In this document: positions 22,348-33,115 of the stretch, piece after piece
Position numbering within the stretch: position 1 is the stretch's first letter
Layout of the letters: every line of letters starts with the position of its first letter
Origin: Gliomastix tumulicola
Taxonomy: Eukaryota > Ascomycota > Sordariomycetes > Hypocreales > Bionectriaceae
DNA: 64,000 bases
Assembly (NCBI GenBank): GCA_001599755.1
Contig: BCHX01000007.1
Location: 1,674,001 to 1,738,000 of the forward strand
Direction of reading: 5' to 3'
The notes under the pieces: generated by a model
Databases searched by the model: none
Seen by the model: the letters and a program-made list of their open reading frames with translations, nothing else
What the model was told of the DNA's origin: nothing
Translations under genes and position numbers: made by a program

Positions 22348-23362
22348 TTATCCCCCGCCGCGCCACAACGTGTACGCTCCGATGGCAAACCACGCATCCT
22401 GGTCCTGGTCGTGCACCTCCAAGATCTTCTCCGGCCAGCCGTCCATGTCCCACTCCTCGTCGCCCGCCGCCCCGAAGTGCATCTTGCAGTACTCCCAGTG
22501 CTCCGGGTACCAGCCCGCCTGCTCCCAGTCCAGGACGGCCGCGATCCTGTGCGCGCCGGGCAACCCCGTCACCATGATGTTGCATAGGTTGAGGTCTCCG
22601 TGCGTGAAATACACCTGGACTCCCGTGTCGGGGAGGAAATCACGATACATGTCTGGATGATCCAGGCCCTGGATGATACCATCGTCACCAGGCTGTTGAC
22701 GTGTGGCCGTAGCGAAAACCCAGTCGTGAAAGCATCGGATGGTCTTGAATGGCCCTCGCACATGGTCCGGCATGAAGAACCTGTCTTGCACTGGACCCCC
22801 GTTGATAGACGCTGGGAGCCGGTTTTAGCTGGTACACTACAGAGAGAGAGAGAGCAAGGGCGGCCAGCCCAGGAGAGCTACGATACATACAAATGTTCTC
22901 AGGCTCATCCTGTGTGATCCCCCGCAGTAGGGAGACCGTCTCCCTCAGACTATCCTGCATCGACTTCTTATCACCCTCCGTAAGCGCAGGCCACGCCTCC
23001 CGCAGGTTCCTGCCCCGGATCAAGCTCATGTAGATGAATACGAAGTCGCCGTGACGCCTCCAGCCAAACACCTCCGGCACCGTGATCTCGCCGTGGACGA
23101 ATATCTGCCGTATCGCCCACATCGTCTGCACCTCTTCCAGCCTGATCCGCGCCGCTTCATCCGCTTTCACGGCCATGTTGAGGCTTTCGATCTTGATGAG
23201 CCGCCGACCCCCGCGGTAGCCGTACTCCTCGATGAGCGAGGCCGGGGTTGGGAGCTGTGGTTGGGGCCTCTGGTCGCCGCCGAAGAAGGAGGAGTCGAGA
23301 AAGTCCATCTCATTCTTTGAGATATCTGGCAGCGCCAGTGTATCTAGGCGCAACCGGCACAT
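22348..23362 (-). CDS. APH-fold kinase-like protein (aminoglycoside phosphotransferase family)
   Basis: Fungal member of the APH/choline-kinase-like superfamily; such genes are numerous in Pezizomycotina and mostly have no known substrate. Exon 1 is 23362-22891 and exon 2 is 22811-22348, giving 311 residues. The intron has a GTATGT donor and CCCAG acceptor and rebuilds ENISSINGGPVQDRF. Kinase motifs present are the Brenner motif HGDLNLCNIMV and the metal-binding VLDWEQAGWYPEHWEY. The N-lobe has LIKIESLNMAVKADEAARI, with a Lys that may bind ATP, and VPEVFGWRRHGDFVFIYMSL. An in-frame ATG at 23308 is an alternative start. The gene is flanked at near-equal distance by a perfect 15-bp inverted repeat. 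The substrate is unknown, and antibiotic resistance should not be inferred. Confidence 0.87.
22836..22856. repeat. GA dinucleotide run in the APH-like intron
   Basis: An AG-rich run lies inside the intron of the APH-like gene, giving a CT-rich tract on the coding strand. Confidence 0.75.
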
Positions 23363-24437
23363 CTTTCCCGTCCCTCACGATCAAAAGCAGGATGGTATAT
23401 GGAGGCGCAGTTCGAATGGTTCGTCAGCGTCCATCCAAGTCTCGACAACTTTCATTGGCCTGCTTTGTCGCGCGTTTCGAAACGAAACGGTTTGATCTGA
23501 CGGTTGCCTCCCACACCAAACCTCCATTTCGATCCCTACCCTAGTTACTTACCCTACACATCATGACATTTTTGAGCAGCACACCACGAAAATTTCAAAG
23601 AATCAAAAGCCCTCCGAATGTCGGATGTGATACAAAAAAGTCATCGACATGATTGAGCCATCACACCACCTCTCCATCTAGTGGAACAGCTTGACAACAA
23701 ACACAGCATGGCCAACCATTCAGTCCCCTCCCTTGTAACGCAAAACAACTTGCACACCATCACCGAAACAAAGCCACGGTGGACACCTCGTTTATAAAGG
23801 CCACCCCATTTCAGGGAGGTAACTAAGGTCAGGAAGGGTACTGTATTTTGCGCTGCAGAAAGTTGAACTGCCGTATTTCGAAAGTCTGTCTGAGTAGTAG
23901 TACTAGTAGTATGCATAAGACGCCGCGCACCGAGGAAGCCACCATCCAGTAATTGTATCTGTGTATGTATCCTCCCAATCCAAAAGCGCCTCGGGTTCCC
24001 CCCCCCCCCCCCAATGAAGAAGAATAAAAGACTGTCTCCGGGAAAACCGGGTGTATTACCAAAAATTCGCTTGTTGTTCGTTCGTTCTATGATAGGTGAG
24101 AAGCTCACCCCCACCGACAAGGGCAAAAAAAAAAAAAAAAAAAGAGGAACAGCTAGGAGAAGGTCATGCAGCTTGGCTGCATGCGTGTGCAGCGTGCAGC
24201 ATGCACCATGCGGCCTGATGCTCTCGCCCCCCGTGGTCGATGACTTCGAGACCGCCTCTTCTGCACCCCCCACACAGACTGTGCAGAACTGCAGACGACC
24301 CCGTGCGTCTGAAACGCGTCTGTCGCTGGTTCGTCCTGGAGAGTCGACGCTCGGGGGTCCAGTCTGCTCATATATACCGGCACTGTTTACCCACCACACC
24401 ACCACTATCACACCCCTCGCCGTTGTCGTCGTTTTCG
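23363..24437. other. Intergenic region with homopolymer tracts
   Basis: It holds the right inverted-repeat copy, a 15-base C run (23998-24012), a 19-base A run (24125-24143) and a hairpin (CATGCAGC, 3-nt loop, GCTGCATG) at 24165-24183. The long minus-strand open frame at 23641-24693 crosses these tracts and I do not believe it codes. No gene is seen. Confidence 0.6.
23474..23488. repeat. Right copy of 15-bp inverted repeat flanking the APH-like gene
   Basis: GTTTCGAAACGAAAC is the exact reverse complement of bases 22217-22231. It lies about 111 bp upstream of the APH-like start codon, so it could be a promoter element or a terminal repeat. Confidence 0.9.
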
Positions 24438-27400
24438 TCACCTGCTCTCGCCACCACCACTCGCCTCGTCCGACTTCATTACCCCAGCGTCGGCCATCTC
24501 GCGGTCCTGCACCTGTAGGCTGGTGGACCGCTCCGCCCACGTCGAGTCTGCACCGCCGTCTGCAAGCCCCAGCGCCCGCACGCTCCTCAGCGCCCTCATC
24601 ATGCTGTCCAGCTTCGCCCGCTCCTGTATCACCATGCCTCGTGCGTACTCGCGGATGACTCGCTTGCCCATCTGGTCGTGGAGGCTTTGCCACCCTGCCA
24701 GCTCACCGGCCACCGTCTGCTGCGTGTACCGCAGCTCGCGCGCGAGGTACCCTGCCTCTTCCCGTGACCGGCGAGCCTTCTCCTCCTTCTCGTCCTGCAC
24801 ACGCTGCCGTGAGTCGTCCAGGAGGCCCAGGGGCCAGCGCGACGGCCGGTTTGCCGAGTTGTAGTTGCGCTCCGCCTCCCTCTTCGCGGCGTTGATCTGG
24901 CCTATTAGCGTGGTGGGCCGCGACAGCGCAGACAGCAGGCCTTGCACCGTCGATTGCACGCCTAGCAGGGATGTGTGCAGAATAATCTGAGGGTTGGACT
25001 GCGTGGGGGCGAGGGACCTGACATAGCTTTCGAACGCCCTCAGGTGGGATGTTGGCAGGAAGTGCAACGTCGACACCGCTCGATGAAGCAGGACGGATGA
25101 GTCGTACATGTCTGTGATGAAGTGATGCTGGTCAGCTGTGACTCACTTGCGACGATCAGGTTGGAATTTCGTTCTTGGTACTTACCAGTAGCAGCGAGCC
25201 CGACGTTGTTGGCACGCCTCGTCACGCTCTTGGTCGAGTAGCTGACACTGCGCACCATCTCTCGGGCATGGTTGACAAACTGCTCCACCTCGCGTATGTC
25301 CTCGACGGGCTCGTACTCATCCCGCACACGCTCCATCCGTGTCTCTGCTTTGAGCTTGGACCGCTCCTGCATCATCGGCAGCTGCAGCTCCGGGACCAGG
25401 AAGAATTCCCAGAGCATCTCGTGCGTCGCAAAGGTGGGATGCTCGAGGAGTACCTTGAGCGCCGAGTCCGTCTTGGCCTGGATGTCACGAAGGATGGCGC
25501 GTGACGGTTTGGACGGTATTTGGAACGGCGACCTCGTGTCCGACATGGATGGCAGCCACGACGCGGGGTTCTCCTCGGATAATAGGGTCAGGAGCTGCTC
25601 AAAGTCGGACAGCGAGCGCCGGCTTGTCGTCACCGTGTAACTTTCCCTATCGGTTGGCGCGGCCGACTTGAGCACTAACCTGATGTTGCCATCCTCAACG
25701 AAGAAGGCCCTGACAACACCGGTAATACGTGCATCCCGCCCAGGCACCATGCTGAAGAGACCAAGATTATCGATTCGGTCTCGCACATCGTCATCCTTGG
25801 CTAGCTCGACGGCCGTGAGCCCCCTCAGCTCCCGGGCCGCGAGATCTACTCGGGAATCCGCGAACAATGTTCTGACCATGTCATATCTGCCATACTTGCT
25901 TGCCACCATGAGCGCCGTGAATCTCTTCTCATTCGTGGCATTGACGTCCAAATCACAGTAGTCTAGAATTCGCTTTGCGAGGAGCGGGTCGTTGATAATG
26001 TGCAGCAGAGTGTTGCCCTTGTTGTCGACATGGTCATCCAGATGTAGAGGCTCCCCATCCCCTTGTGCGATTCTGGCGGCCTCCAGACCATCCTCGACCA
26101 TCTCGTGGTAGCTGCTGTGGTCGTATGAGCGGCAAAGCGCGAAGAGCGGCGTCTGCCCGTTCTTGTCACGTTGCCGCCACGGCACCAAATCGCCGATGCG
26201 TGGTATTAGCTTCGGCGCTTGGAAGAGGTAGTGGGCTGTGCTGCGACCCCAGATGTCTTGTCTCGAGATGTACCGCACGATCTCTTCTCGGCTAGCACGG
26301 GGCGTGAGGAAGTTGAGCAGGATGCTGATGAGCTCCTCGTCGCCTAGCTGAACCGCAGCGCTAAGCAGTGTTGTGTCTTCGTTGTTCATGTCTGCTAGCA
26401 CAAATTGCGCCGAGTAATGCTCTGTCAGGGACAGGAGGTAGTTTAGAAGCTCGGGGTGTCCGTTTTGGACAGCTAGCATCGGGACAGACTCCCCGAATGA
26501 GTCGTTGGTCTGGGAAAGCCGCTCTGCCGATATGTCGCCCTCAAGCACACTCCAGATCGATGCGCTGTGTGAGTGAAACGATATCTCGGAGCTGCTGGAG
26601 AGACTTCGGGTATCCATGGCTACTTTCTTCACTCTCCTGATGGGAAACGATGGGACATCTCCGTCAGTGTCGCCATTTGACTGGAAAGGAAATACATGGC
26701 TCAGCCCAGAGCCATGTGAGAACCGCTCCGATATCGTTAGGGCCAACGACGACCGTCTTGATGAGCCGTTCGGAAGGTCCCACGTCACCGAGCTTCTCCT
26801 AGACTTGGGTGATTCGGGGGAGTCATCATCGTCGTCCGCAATAGCTGATGTGCTCGGCTCTAGGATATCCTTGATCTGTTCCAAGTTGCCATGCCTCGTC
26901 GCGTCCCACAATGCCTTGTTTCTTCTGCTGGCGCGTCTTAGGCCCGATGAGTCCATAACAAGGTACGTCAGCACGGCTTCAAATGTGCTGAGGGCGTAGC
27001 CTAGCTCGCCATTGTCGACGTCGTCGATGAAGATGAAGTTGCGTATGTAAATTAACCTCGCTTGTAGGTGGCGCACCGAGGAGCGAATAACCACAAAGAG
27101 CAGAAGCGACACCAGCGTATCTGCATTGACAGTCATGATGGCTTTCTCTGACAATGGCTCGGCTGTAGGGTCATTGGGCTCTGTCAGTTGCGAGACTGAC
27201 TTAATGGTCGCGAGCAAGATGTCCATCATCTCCTGCGGGCTCATAGCATTCGCAATCTTTTTGAACCCTTCCACCGCGGGGCCTAGTTGTATGACCAAAT
27301 CGTGTTTTGTCCTCGAGCCTCCTTCGATGACGATGCCGAGCTGCGAGATGTCGATGTGCTCCATCTGTCGAATCTTGGCCTCTAACTCAAGGTCTTCGGG

Positions 27401-28493
27401 CCTCTTAAGCGCGCTGATCTTCGGGAACAGGAGGTGGTTGACATTTTCAGATACGTAGCGCTCGATGAGTTTCTCGACGAGAGGGCCCGTCAGGTCGGTC
27501 GTCGCACCAAGCAGAGAGAGTTGCTGCTTGTCGACGCCCTGGAAGAGATCGATGGCCGCAGTCACGGCGGTCTCGAGCGCTGCCCGCATGGTGTCCTCGT
27601 CGCCTTCGGCATAAAAGTTTTCCATCACCTGTAGTCCTCGAGAATCATCGCTTCGTCTATTCGACATGCTGTTCGACCGAGTCTTCTTCATCGCTAGCGC
27701 TATAGGCCCATCCGGTAACGGATCCGGTATGTCGAGGGCGGACGGAGGAGGAGGTAACGGTTTCTGGAATACTGTCGTGAATTCGAGGAACAGCTTCTCC
27801 AAGCCAGGGTGCATCTGCCGCGCAATCATGGGGAAATTGTTCAGGAGGTCGTGGAAGCTCTTGATGTCCTTCTTCTTCGGTGTGTTGGCGGACGCCGCTC
27901 GGGACGCCTCTTGCTGCTCGGCAATCCGGCGCAGGCGCACGCCTGGAACGAGGACGGCGGTTGGGATCTTCACCTCCTCCCACGTCCCCACGAGGGGTTT
28001 CGATAGATGGTAGACCAGCCATTGTCGGGGTTCGAACACGTCCGGGTAGAAGGTGTTGTCGCTAAGTATCTGCGCTTGCGCATGGGACTTGAAGCCTGCT
28101 CCCCCTCCCGTTAGAACTCAGCCCCAGACTCCGATCGCGGCAGCCGGAATATTCGCTCGACTCACCCTTATTACTGTATATGAAAGAGTCCTTGACGATG
28201 ACACTCCTACCATTGAGCGTCGACAGCTGCTTCGCCTTGCCCCTTACCTCACGCAGGTTCGGAGCCCCATCCTTTGTGCCGGCTGCGCCCGTCGGCGGCA
28301 CCCGCAGGACGTGGCTGGCGAGGAAGTCCTCCGAGGCGATGACCTCGCTGACGGCCGCGCCGCTCTCCGTCTCGCGCGATGTGAGCAGCACATCCGTCAG
28401 GGGCACCAGCAGGATGTGGTGGTGGACGGGCGTGCACTGCGAGGCGATGGAGCTCTTGAAGAAGGCCGCCAGGAAGGGATTTAGCGGTTGCAT
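24438..28493 (-). CDS. VRL1: VPS9-ankyrin-PX-BAR protein (Vrl1-like Rab5 GEF)
   Basis: The domain order matches yeast Vrl1, the VPS9-domain subunit of the endosomal VINE sorting-nexin complex. Exons are 28493-28166, 28095-25186 and 25111-24438, giving 1,303 residues; both introns keep frame (NKG|FKSHAQ and AAT|DMYDSS). From the N-terminus there is a conserved leader (SFIYSNKGFKSHAQA), then a VPS9 domain at about 310-490. Its catalytic region reads VNADTLVSLLLFVV then ARLIYIRNF, keeping the Asp and Tyr used by Rab5 GEFs. Ankyrin-like repeats fill about 630-880 (NKGNTLLHIIND, NEKRFTALMVASKYGR). A PX-like domain is at about 895-1010 and a helical BAR-like domain follows to about 1270. The protein likely activates Rab5 on endosomes and binds PI3P membranes. 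Lack of a frameshift matters because the gene is broken in the reference yeast strain. Confidence 0.87.
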
Positions 28494-28692
28494 TCATTCG
28501 ACTTTGCTCGCGCGCTGTTCGGGGATTCGGAAAAAGAAAAAAAGGAGCCCCGCGACGGGCTATGGACGCTCTGGATGCACGAGCGCAGCGGTCGGTGTCA
28601 TGAATGGTCGGCGATGGGCTGTTGGGAGTCGGGGGGGGATTGTGCGTCTGGTCGATGCGAGGTCGAGCGGATGGGGAATCGATCGAGAGAGA

Positions 28693-28716
28693 TCGTCGTC
28701 GTCGTCGTCGTCGTCG
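28693..28716. repeat. TCG trinucleotide repeat
   Basis: Eight tandem TCG units upstream of the Vrl1-like gene. Confidence 0.9.
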
Positions 28717-29179
28717 GGCAAACAGGGAGCGACGGATGTATTGACGGTATTCTATGCTGGATCGATGCGCTATGAGGGGGGGTTTCTTCGGTGCGGAATT
28801 GATTCTCGACGGCTGATAGAGCTATTATATTACTGCGTGGTGGAACGATGCGTGGTTGAAGAGTGCAAGTTCGTCCACGGGCTAGAGCTGAGTGTCGAGT
28901 TGAACCCGGTACAAGGGAGCGCACTGACTTTGGCGTGCGAAAAGGGTACCCTGGACTCCCTGGAGCCTGGAGCTTGCAGCAATCGTCAGCGTTCAGGATA
29001 ACCTTGATATGGAGAAGTGGGTCCTCAGGGGGAGCTGCACTGGCACTGCCCCGCTTTTCTCCTCCCTGGAAAACATGTGACAAGGGACCTCATTATCTTA
29101 TCAGGGACGGAATCAGGGATCACCAAACATCGGAACTCGAGGTGTAAACATTGTTTCCGTCTATGCGGCTGCGTCTATG

Positions 29180-29180
<1 letters not shown>

Positions 29181-29210
<30 letters not shown>
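29181..29210. repeat. TCTA tetranucleotide microsatellite
   Basis: Seven and a half tandem TCTA units, just past the CYP51 stop. This is a useful polymorphic marker candidate. Confidence 0.95.
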
Positions 29211-29233
29211 AAGTCTATTGCTGGGATGGATCC

Positions 29234-30812
29234 TCACACAAACTCCCCGCGGCGTGTCCATTGCACCACGGCCGGCTGAGATGGTCGCGAAAACAGCGAC
29301 GTGTAGTCGGTGGGCGGAACGTCTCGGCTTCCATCGACGGTGCTGAACTGGAACTCACGGACCAGAGTCGCAATGATGACGCTGAGGTTGAGATACGCAA
29401 ACTTCTCGCCAATGCATCGATGGCGTCCTGCGCCGAAAGGCAGGTAGGGACTTCTTGATCCTTTGGTGAAAGCCAGATCACCGCCATCGTCGTCATCATC
29501 GTCATCCTTGCGCTCACGTCCCTCCCAGCGATGAGGATCCCACTCGTGTGGGTTGGGGAAGAACTCCTCACTGAGGGCAGTGACCACGGGCGACGCAAGG
29601 AGAACCTTCCCGGGCGTCACGACGTAGGGAGTGTTGGCGACGGGCAGGGGACGTTTGACCTTGCGCATGATGGAGTGGATGGATGAGTGAAGCCTCAGCG
29701 TCTCCTTGATGGCGTTTTGGAGGAGGGGGAGCTTCTCTAGATCCTTGTACTGAAGAGGCTCGAGCTTCCCGCCCTGAGCGAGGTGGTTGACTTGCTCTTG
29801 GTACAGCTCCTCTGCGATTTCGGTGTGAGAGGCGAGACGGAGGATGATCCACGCGCTGGCCGACGCCGACGAGTGCTGCCCGCCAAGGAGCATGGTGATC
29901 ATCATGTGTGCAATCTCCTTGTCGGGCACGGGCTGGCCACTCTTGTACGTGCAGTTCATGAGGTTCCAGATCATGTCCGAAGCCTCCTCGTTGCCTTGTT
30001 TCCGACGGTTCTCGATGATCTCCAGGTAGAGGTTGCGCATCTTGACGTGGGCTGCGTCCCTCCGTCGGTTCTGGGGCAGAGGGAACCACGGCATCAGGAA
30101 GTTGATGGGCGTGAACCCGTTATCGAGGTCGTGGTACAAGTCGGCGAACTCGTTGGTCAGCTTGGACCGGACCTCCTGCCCTTGCAGCGCCCGTCCAGCG
30201 GTGAAGATGGTGATCTCGGACATGGCTTGGGTCACGTCGAATGCCCCCGTCTTACCCTTGAAACAAGCAGTGCCCTTGATGTAGTCGAGAACTTCGGTTT
30301 CGATGAGCGGGACGTGGCACTCGAGGGCCTTCTGCGTCAGGCCGAACTTGACGAACTTCTTCTGCTCCATGAGCTTGGCGTTGGGACAGTCGTAGATGAC
30401 GTCCGAGCCGAAGACAGGCGTGGTAAGGGGGCCGTATATGTCCTCGGCGCTGACGTCGTGTTCTTTGCCGTTGAGTATAAAGTCGTTTCCGTCGAGGCCG
30501 AAGTAGCAGGTGATGTCCATGCCGAACATCTTGAAGGAGAAGAGGTCACCGTGCTACTCGACAGTTAGTCCTCGCTCTTATGCTAACCCCCTCTCACCTT
30601 GTTAAGGATGAACGCACCTTTTTACGGCATTTCTCGAAGAAGTCGGCCGGGTCCAAGCCGTACGACAACGCGTTGCCCACGAAAGGGAGCCAGTGGAAGA
30701 CAAGCGGCGGCTCGGTCTTGCCCCTCGGGAGACACTGGCGGAAGACATTGCCTACAAAGAGGAAGACGACCCCCGCGGCCGCCCACTGAAGAAGCTCCAG
30801 AGCAGGAATCAT
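29234..30812 (-). CDS. CYP51A: Sterol 14-alpha-demethylase, CYP51A type
   Basis: ER-anchored cytochrome P450 of ergosterol synthesis and the target of azole fungicides. Exon 1 is 30812-30618 and exon 2 is 30553-29234, giving 504 residues; the 64-nt intron joins CRKK to HGDLFSFKMFG. An N-terminal membrane helix is at about 5-25. Typical blocks are HWLPFVGNALSYGLDP, VFGSDVIYDCPN, MLLGGQHSSAS (I helix), KETLRLHSSIHSIMRKV (ExxR region) and the haem loop FGAGRHRCIGEKFAY. Details such as FGSDV, HVPLIETEVLDY, HSSIHSIMRKVK and GEKFAY resemble the A paralogue of Aspergillus more than the B paralogue, so a second CYP51 gene elsewhere is likely. An acidic KDDDDDDDGG insert precedes the haem region. Residues equivalent to Gly54, Tyr121, Gly138 and Met220 of A. 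fumigatus Cyp51A appear unchanged. Confidence 0.92.
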
Positions 30813-31441
30813 TGTTGTGCGGATTGGGGGTCGGGGTCGAGAGAAAGAAGCGGGAGGTCGTGGCTCGGTTGATGGTTGCTTCGGTCAGATTGGATCGAGG
30901 GAAGGGCTCACCTTATATGCACATCGGCATGGCGCCCTCCGGAGTTCCTCCTCGCGTCAATGCAGCAAATTCTACTGCATTCTCCTTTCTGTCCCATGTT
31001 CTTCCTGGGCTTGAGTTGTGTAAAGGAGACCGGGACGTTGGTGATGACGAGTACGAGATTTGATGCATCGTATTCGGACTAGCCGCGTGTTCGTATTCGC
31101 ACTACGCAATTGCGCCCTGCCACTGAACGACAAGAGCAAGATGATGAATAAAGCTGACATCCCATGTATCGAGGAACTCATATCATACAAGGGAAATGAG
31201 TTTCTGAATTATCAGCTTTGTTTTCATACGGGGTTGATTGTGTTGGGTGGAATTCAAAGGCCGCCTGTACTTGGCGCTGCGCTGCTCCAGCTACGTAGAG
31301 CCACATTGACAGACATCTTTCATGATGGGATTAGGAGGGCCGTGCTGCATTTGTTATATTACTCCCTTCTATGCTATAAAATATGTCCATACATACATGC
31401 GTGTGAGCCTGTTGGGTATATCTTAAACTACATGGCTATTC
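30813..31441. other. Intergenic, CYP51A promoter and permease 3' flank
   Basis: It holds the CYP51A upstream region and the 3' flank of the permease gene. I see no tandem promoter repeat of the kind linked to azole resistance, and no gene. Confidence 0.6.
30911..30917 (-). promoter_or_regulatory. TATA-like box of CYP51A
   Basis: TATAAGG on the minus strand, about 100 bp upstream of the CYP51A start. Confidence 0.5.
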
Positions 31442-33115
31442 TCAAAACCAATTCCAAATCTTCTTCCAGAGCGGAAGGTGCTGCTGCTCAGTTTCTTGAT
31501 CGGCGCTCAGGCGCTTATCAAGGTCCGTCCTCCTGCCACTGTCAAGATCAATATCAGCGGCGCGCTTGATGGGATCTCGCCAAAACAGCTTGCCGACGCC
31601 ATAGATGATACCGAAGAGAGGGAACAGGATGTACGCGACGACAAAGTTCGGGCCGTTGAAAGGGGACAAGGTGGTCCAGCCCTGGACAAGGGCCAGGATG
31701 AGGTTGACAGAGAGCCCAAAGTACGCCGTGTAAGGGTAGAGCATGGCGGTGAAGGGGAGCTCCGCCAGGTCGCGGCCCTGCACCGTCCAGGCCCTGCGGA
31801 AGCGGATGTGGATGAAGCTGATCGAGGCCCAGACGAGGAAGGTGCTCACGCCGGAGAGGTTGACGATGTAGCTGTACGCCTTGGCGGCGCCCGTGGAGAC
31901 GTTCATCATGGCGATGGACCCGACGGCGTTGGTGAGGAGGATGGCCAGCACGGGCACGCCGCGGCTGTTGACGTAGCCGAGGAAGCTGGGTGCCTTGCCG
32001 GACTGCGCCATGTAGAGGACGGTGCGGGAGCCGATGTAGATGGACGAGTTGACGGCCGACAAGCAGGTGAGAAGGATGAAGGCGTTGATGAGGTGGACGC
32101 CGCCCTCCCAGCCGGCATTCCGGATGGCAATGGTCATGGGGCTCTGCAGCGCCTTGGCATCGGCACCTCCAAGATCTGTGGCATTGGCAGGGCACGTGAG
32201 CCCGTAGAAGAAGGCAGACCCCATGTACACGAAGATGATACGCCAGAAAACCTGTCGGATAGCCTGGGGCACCGCCGTACTGGGGTTCCTAGTCTCTCCA
32301 GCAGCAATGGCGACGGACTCGACGCCGGCGTAGAAGGTCGAGCAGAAGACGAAGACTGTGGCGACACCGCGGAAGCCATTGCCGTTGAAAGCGCCCGGGT
32401 CATTCCAGTAGCGGAAGCCGAGAGGCTCGTCCTGGCCGATGAGGCCACCGGAGGCGTAGATGATGGAGAAGATGAAGTAGGCCGTGAGACCGACAAGCTT
32501 GGCAAGGGCGAGCCAGAACTCGGCTTCACCGAAGGCCTCGACACCGAGCAGCTGGAAGGCCATGAAGGCGCTCCAGAAGATGAGAAACCAGCCCCAGAGC
32601 GGCACTTCAGGCACCCAGTACGTCATGATGCTCGAGACGACATTGTACTCATTGGCGAGCACGGTCGCCCAGATGACGAAGTAGTTCCAGCCGACAGCGG
32701 TGGCGAACGGCCGGTCCACGAGACGCTCAGAGAGCGAGATGAACGACCCGCCACCGGGGAAGAGGGTCGTGATCTCACCGAGGGACTGCATGATCGCGAA
32801 GGCCACGATACCAATGACGCCGAAGCCGATGATCAGCGAGGCAGGGCCACCATTTCTGAGGGCACCGCCAGCCCCGACAAGCAGACCCGGGCCAATGATG
32901 CCGGCGAGGGCCATCATGGAGACATGTCTGTTCTTGAGGCCTCGCTTGACGCCCGAGTCCTGGTCTATGACACTGTTGCCCTGCTCCGGGTCGGCGTGAG
33001 CATCGACCGTAGGAGCCTTGCCGGCAGCAGCAGCAACATTGGGGTCGACGTCGACTCCATTGCTACGCCTAGGCATGATGTTGGAGGGGAGGAAGCGGTG
33101 GAGGAGAGCAGGCAT
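31442..33115 (-). CDS. Amino-acid permease (APC superfamily, fungal YAT/AAT type)
   Basis: Plasma-membrane proton/amino-acid symporter. Single exon of 557 residues. The cytosolic N-terminus (about 60 residues) is followed by about 12 hydrophobic segments. Family signatures are GLKNRHVSMMALAGIIGPG then LLVGAGGALRNGGP (first helix), FAIMQSLGEITTLFP, EAFGEAEFWLALAKL, TFYAGVESVAIAAGETRNP and SAVNSSIYIGSRTVLYMA. The C-terminal tail is polar and ends HLPLWKKIWNWF. A second in-frame ATG 13 codons in is an alternative start. Substrate choice cannot be read from sequence. The plus-strand ORF of 561 codons opposite it is a shadow caused by codon bias. Confidence 0.9.
   Translation of the reverse strand: MPALLHRFLPSNIMPRRSNGVDVDPNVAAAAGKAPTVDAHADPEQGNSVIDQDSGVKRGLKNRHVSMMALAGIIGPGLLVGAGGALRNGGPASLIIGFGVIGIVAFAIMQSLGEITTLFPGGGSFISLSERLVDRPFATAVGWNYFVIWATVLANEYNVVSSIMTYWVPEVPLWGWFLIFWSAFMAFQLLGVEAFGEAEFWLALAKLVGLTAYFIFSIIYASGGLIGQDEPLGFRYWNDPGAFNGNGFRGVATVFVFCSTFYAGVESVAIAAGETRNPSTAVPQAIRQVFWRIIFVYMGSAFFYGLTCPANATDLGGADAKALQSPMTIAIRNAGWEGGVHLINAFILLTCLSAVNSSIYIGSRTVLYMAQSGKAPSFLGYVNSRGVPVLAILLTNAVGSIAMMNVSTGAAKAYSYIVNLSGVSTFLVWASISFIHIRFRRAWTVQGRDLAELPFTAMLYPYTAYFGLSVNLILALVQGWTTLSPFNGPNFVVAYILFPLFGIIYGVGKLFWRDPIKRAADIDLDSGRRTDLDKRLSADQETEQQHLPLWKKIWNWF

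Larger units (their letters stand above)
28494..29233. other. Intergenic, Vrl1-like promoter and CYP51 3' flank
   Basis: It holds a TCG repeat at 28693-28716 and a TCTA repeat at 29181-29210. The open frames on either strand are shadows. No gene is seen. Confidence 0.65.

Noticed and set aside
22348..23362. APH-like gene as an antibiotic-resistance gene
   Set aside because: APH-fold genes are very common in filamentous fungi with unknown substrates. Resistance cannot be read from the fold.
23641..24693. 350-codon minus-strand ORF
   Set aside because: It crosses the C15 and A19 tracts, has no motif and overlaps the real end of the Vrl1-like gene. The open frame is accidental.
29181..29210. 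TCTA array as a CRISPR-like or regulatory array
   Set aside because: It is a plain tetranucleotide microsatellite with no spacers. No CRISPR array occurs in the window.
29234..30812. CYP51A as a self-resistance gene of the NRPS cluster
   Set aside because: It lies about 16 kb from the NRPS with several unrelated genes between, and nothing points to a sterol-targeting product.
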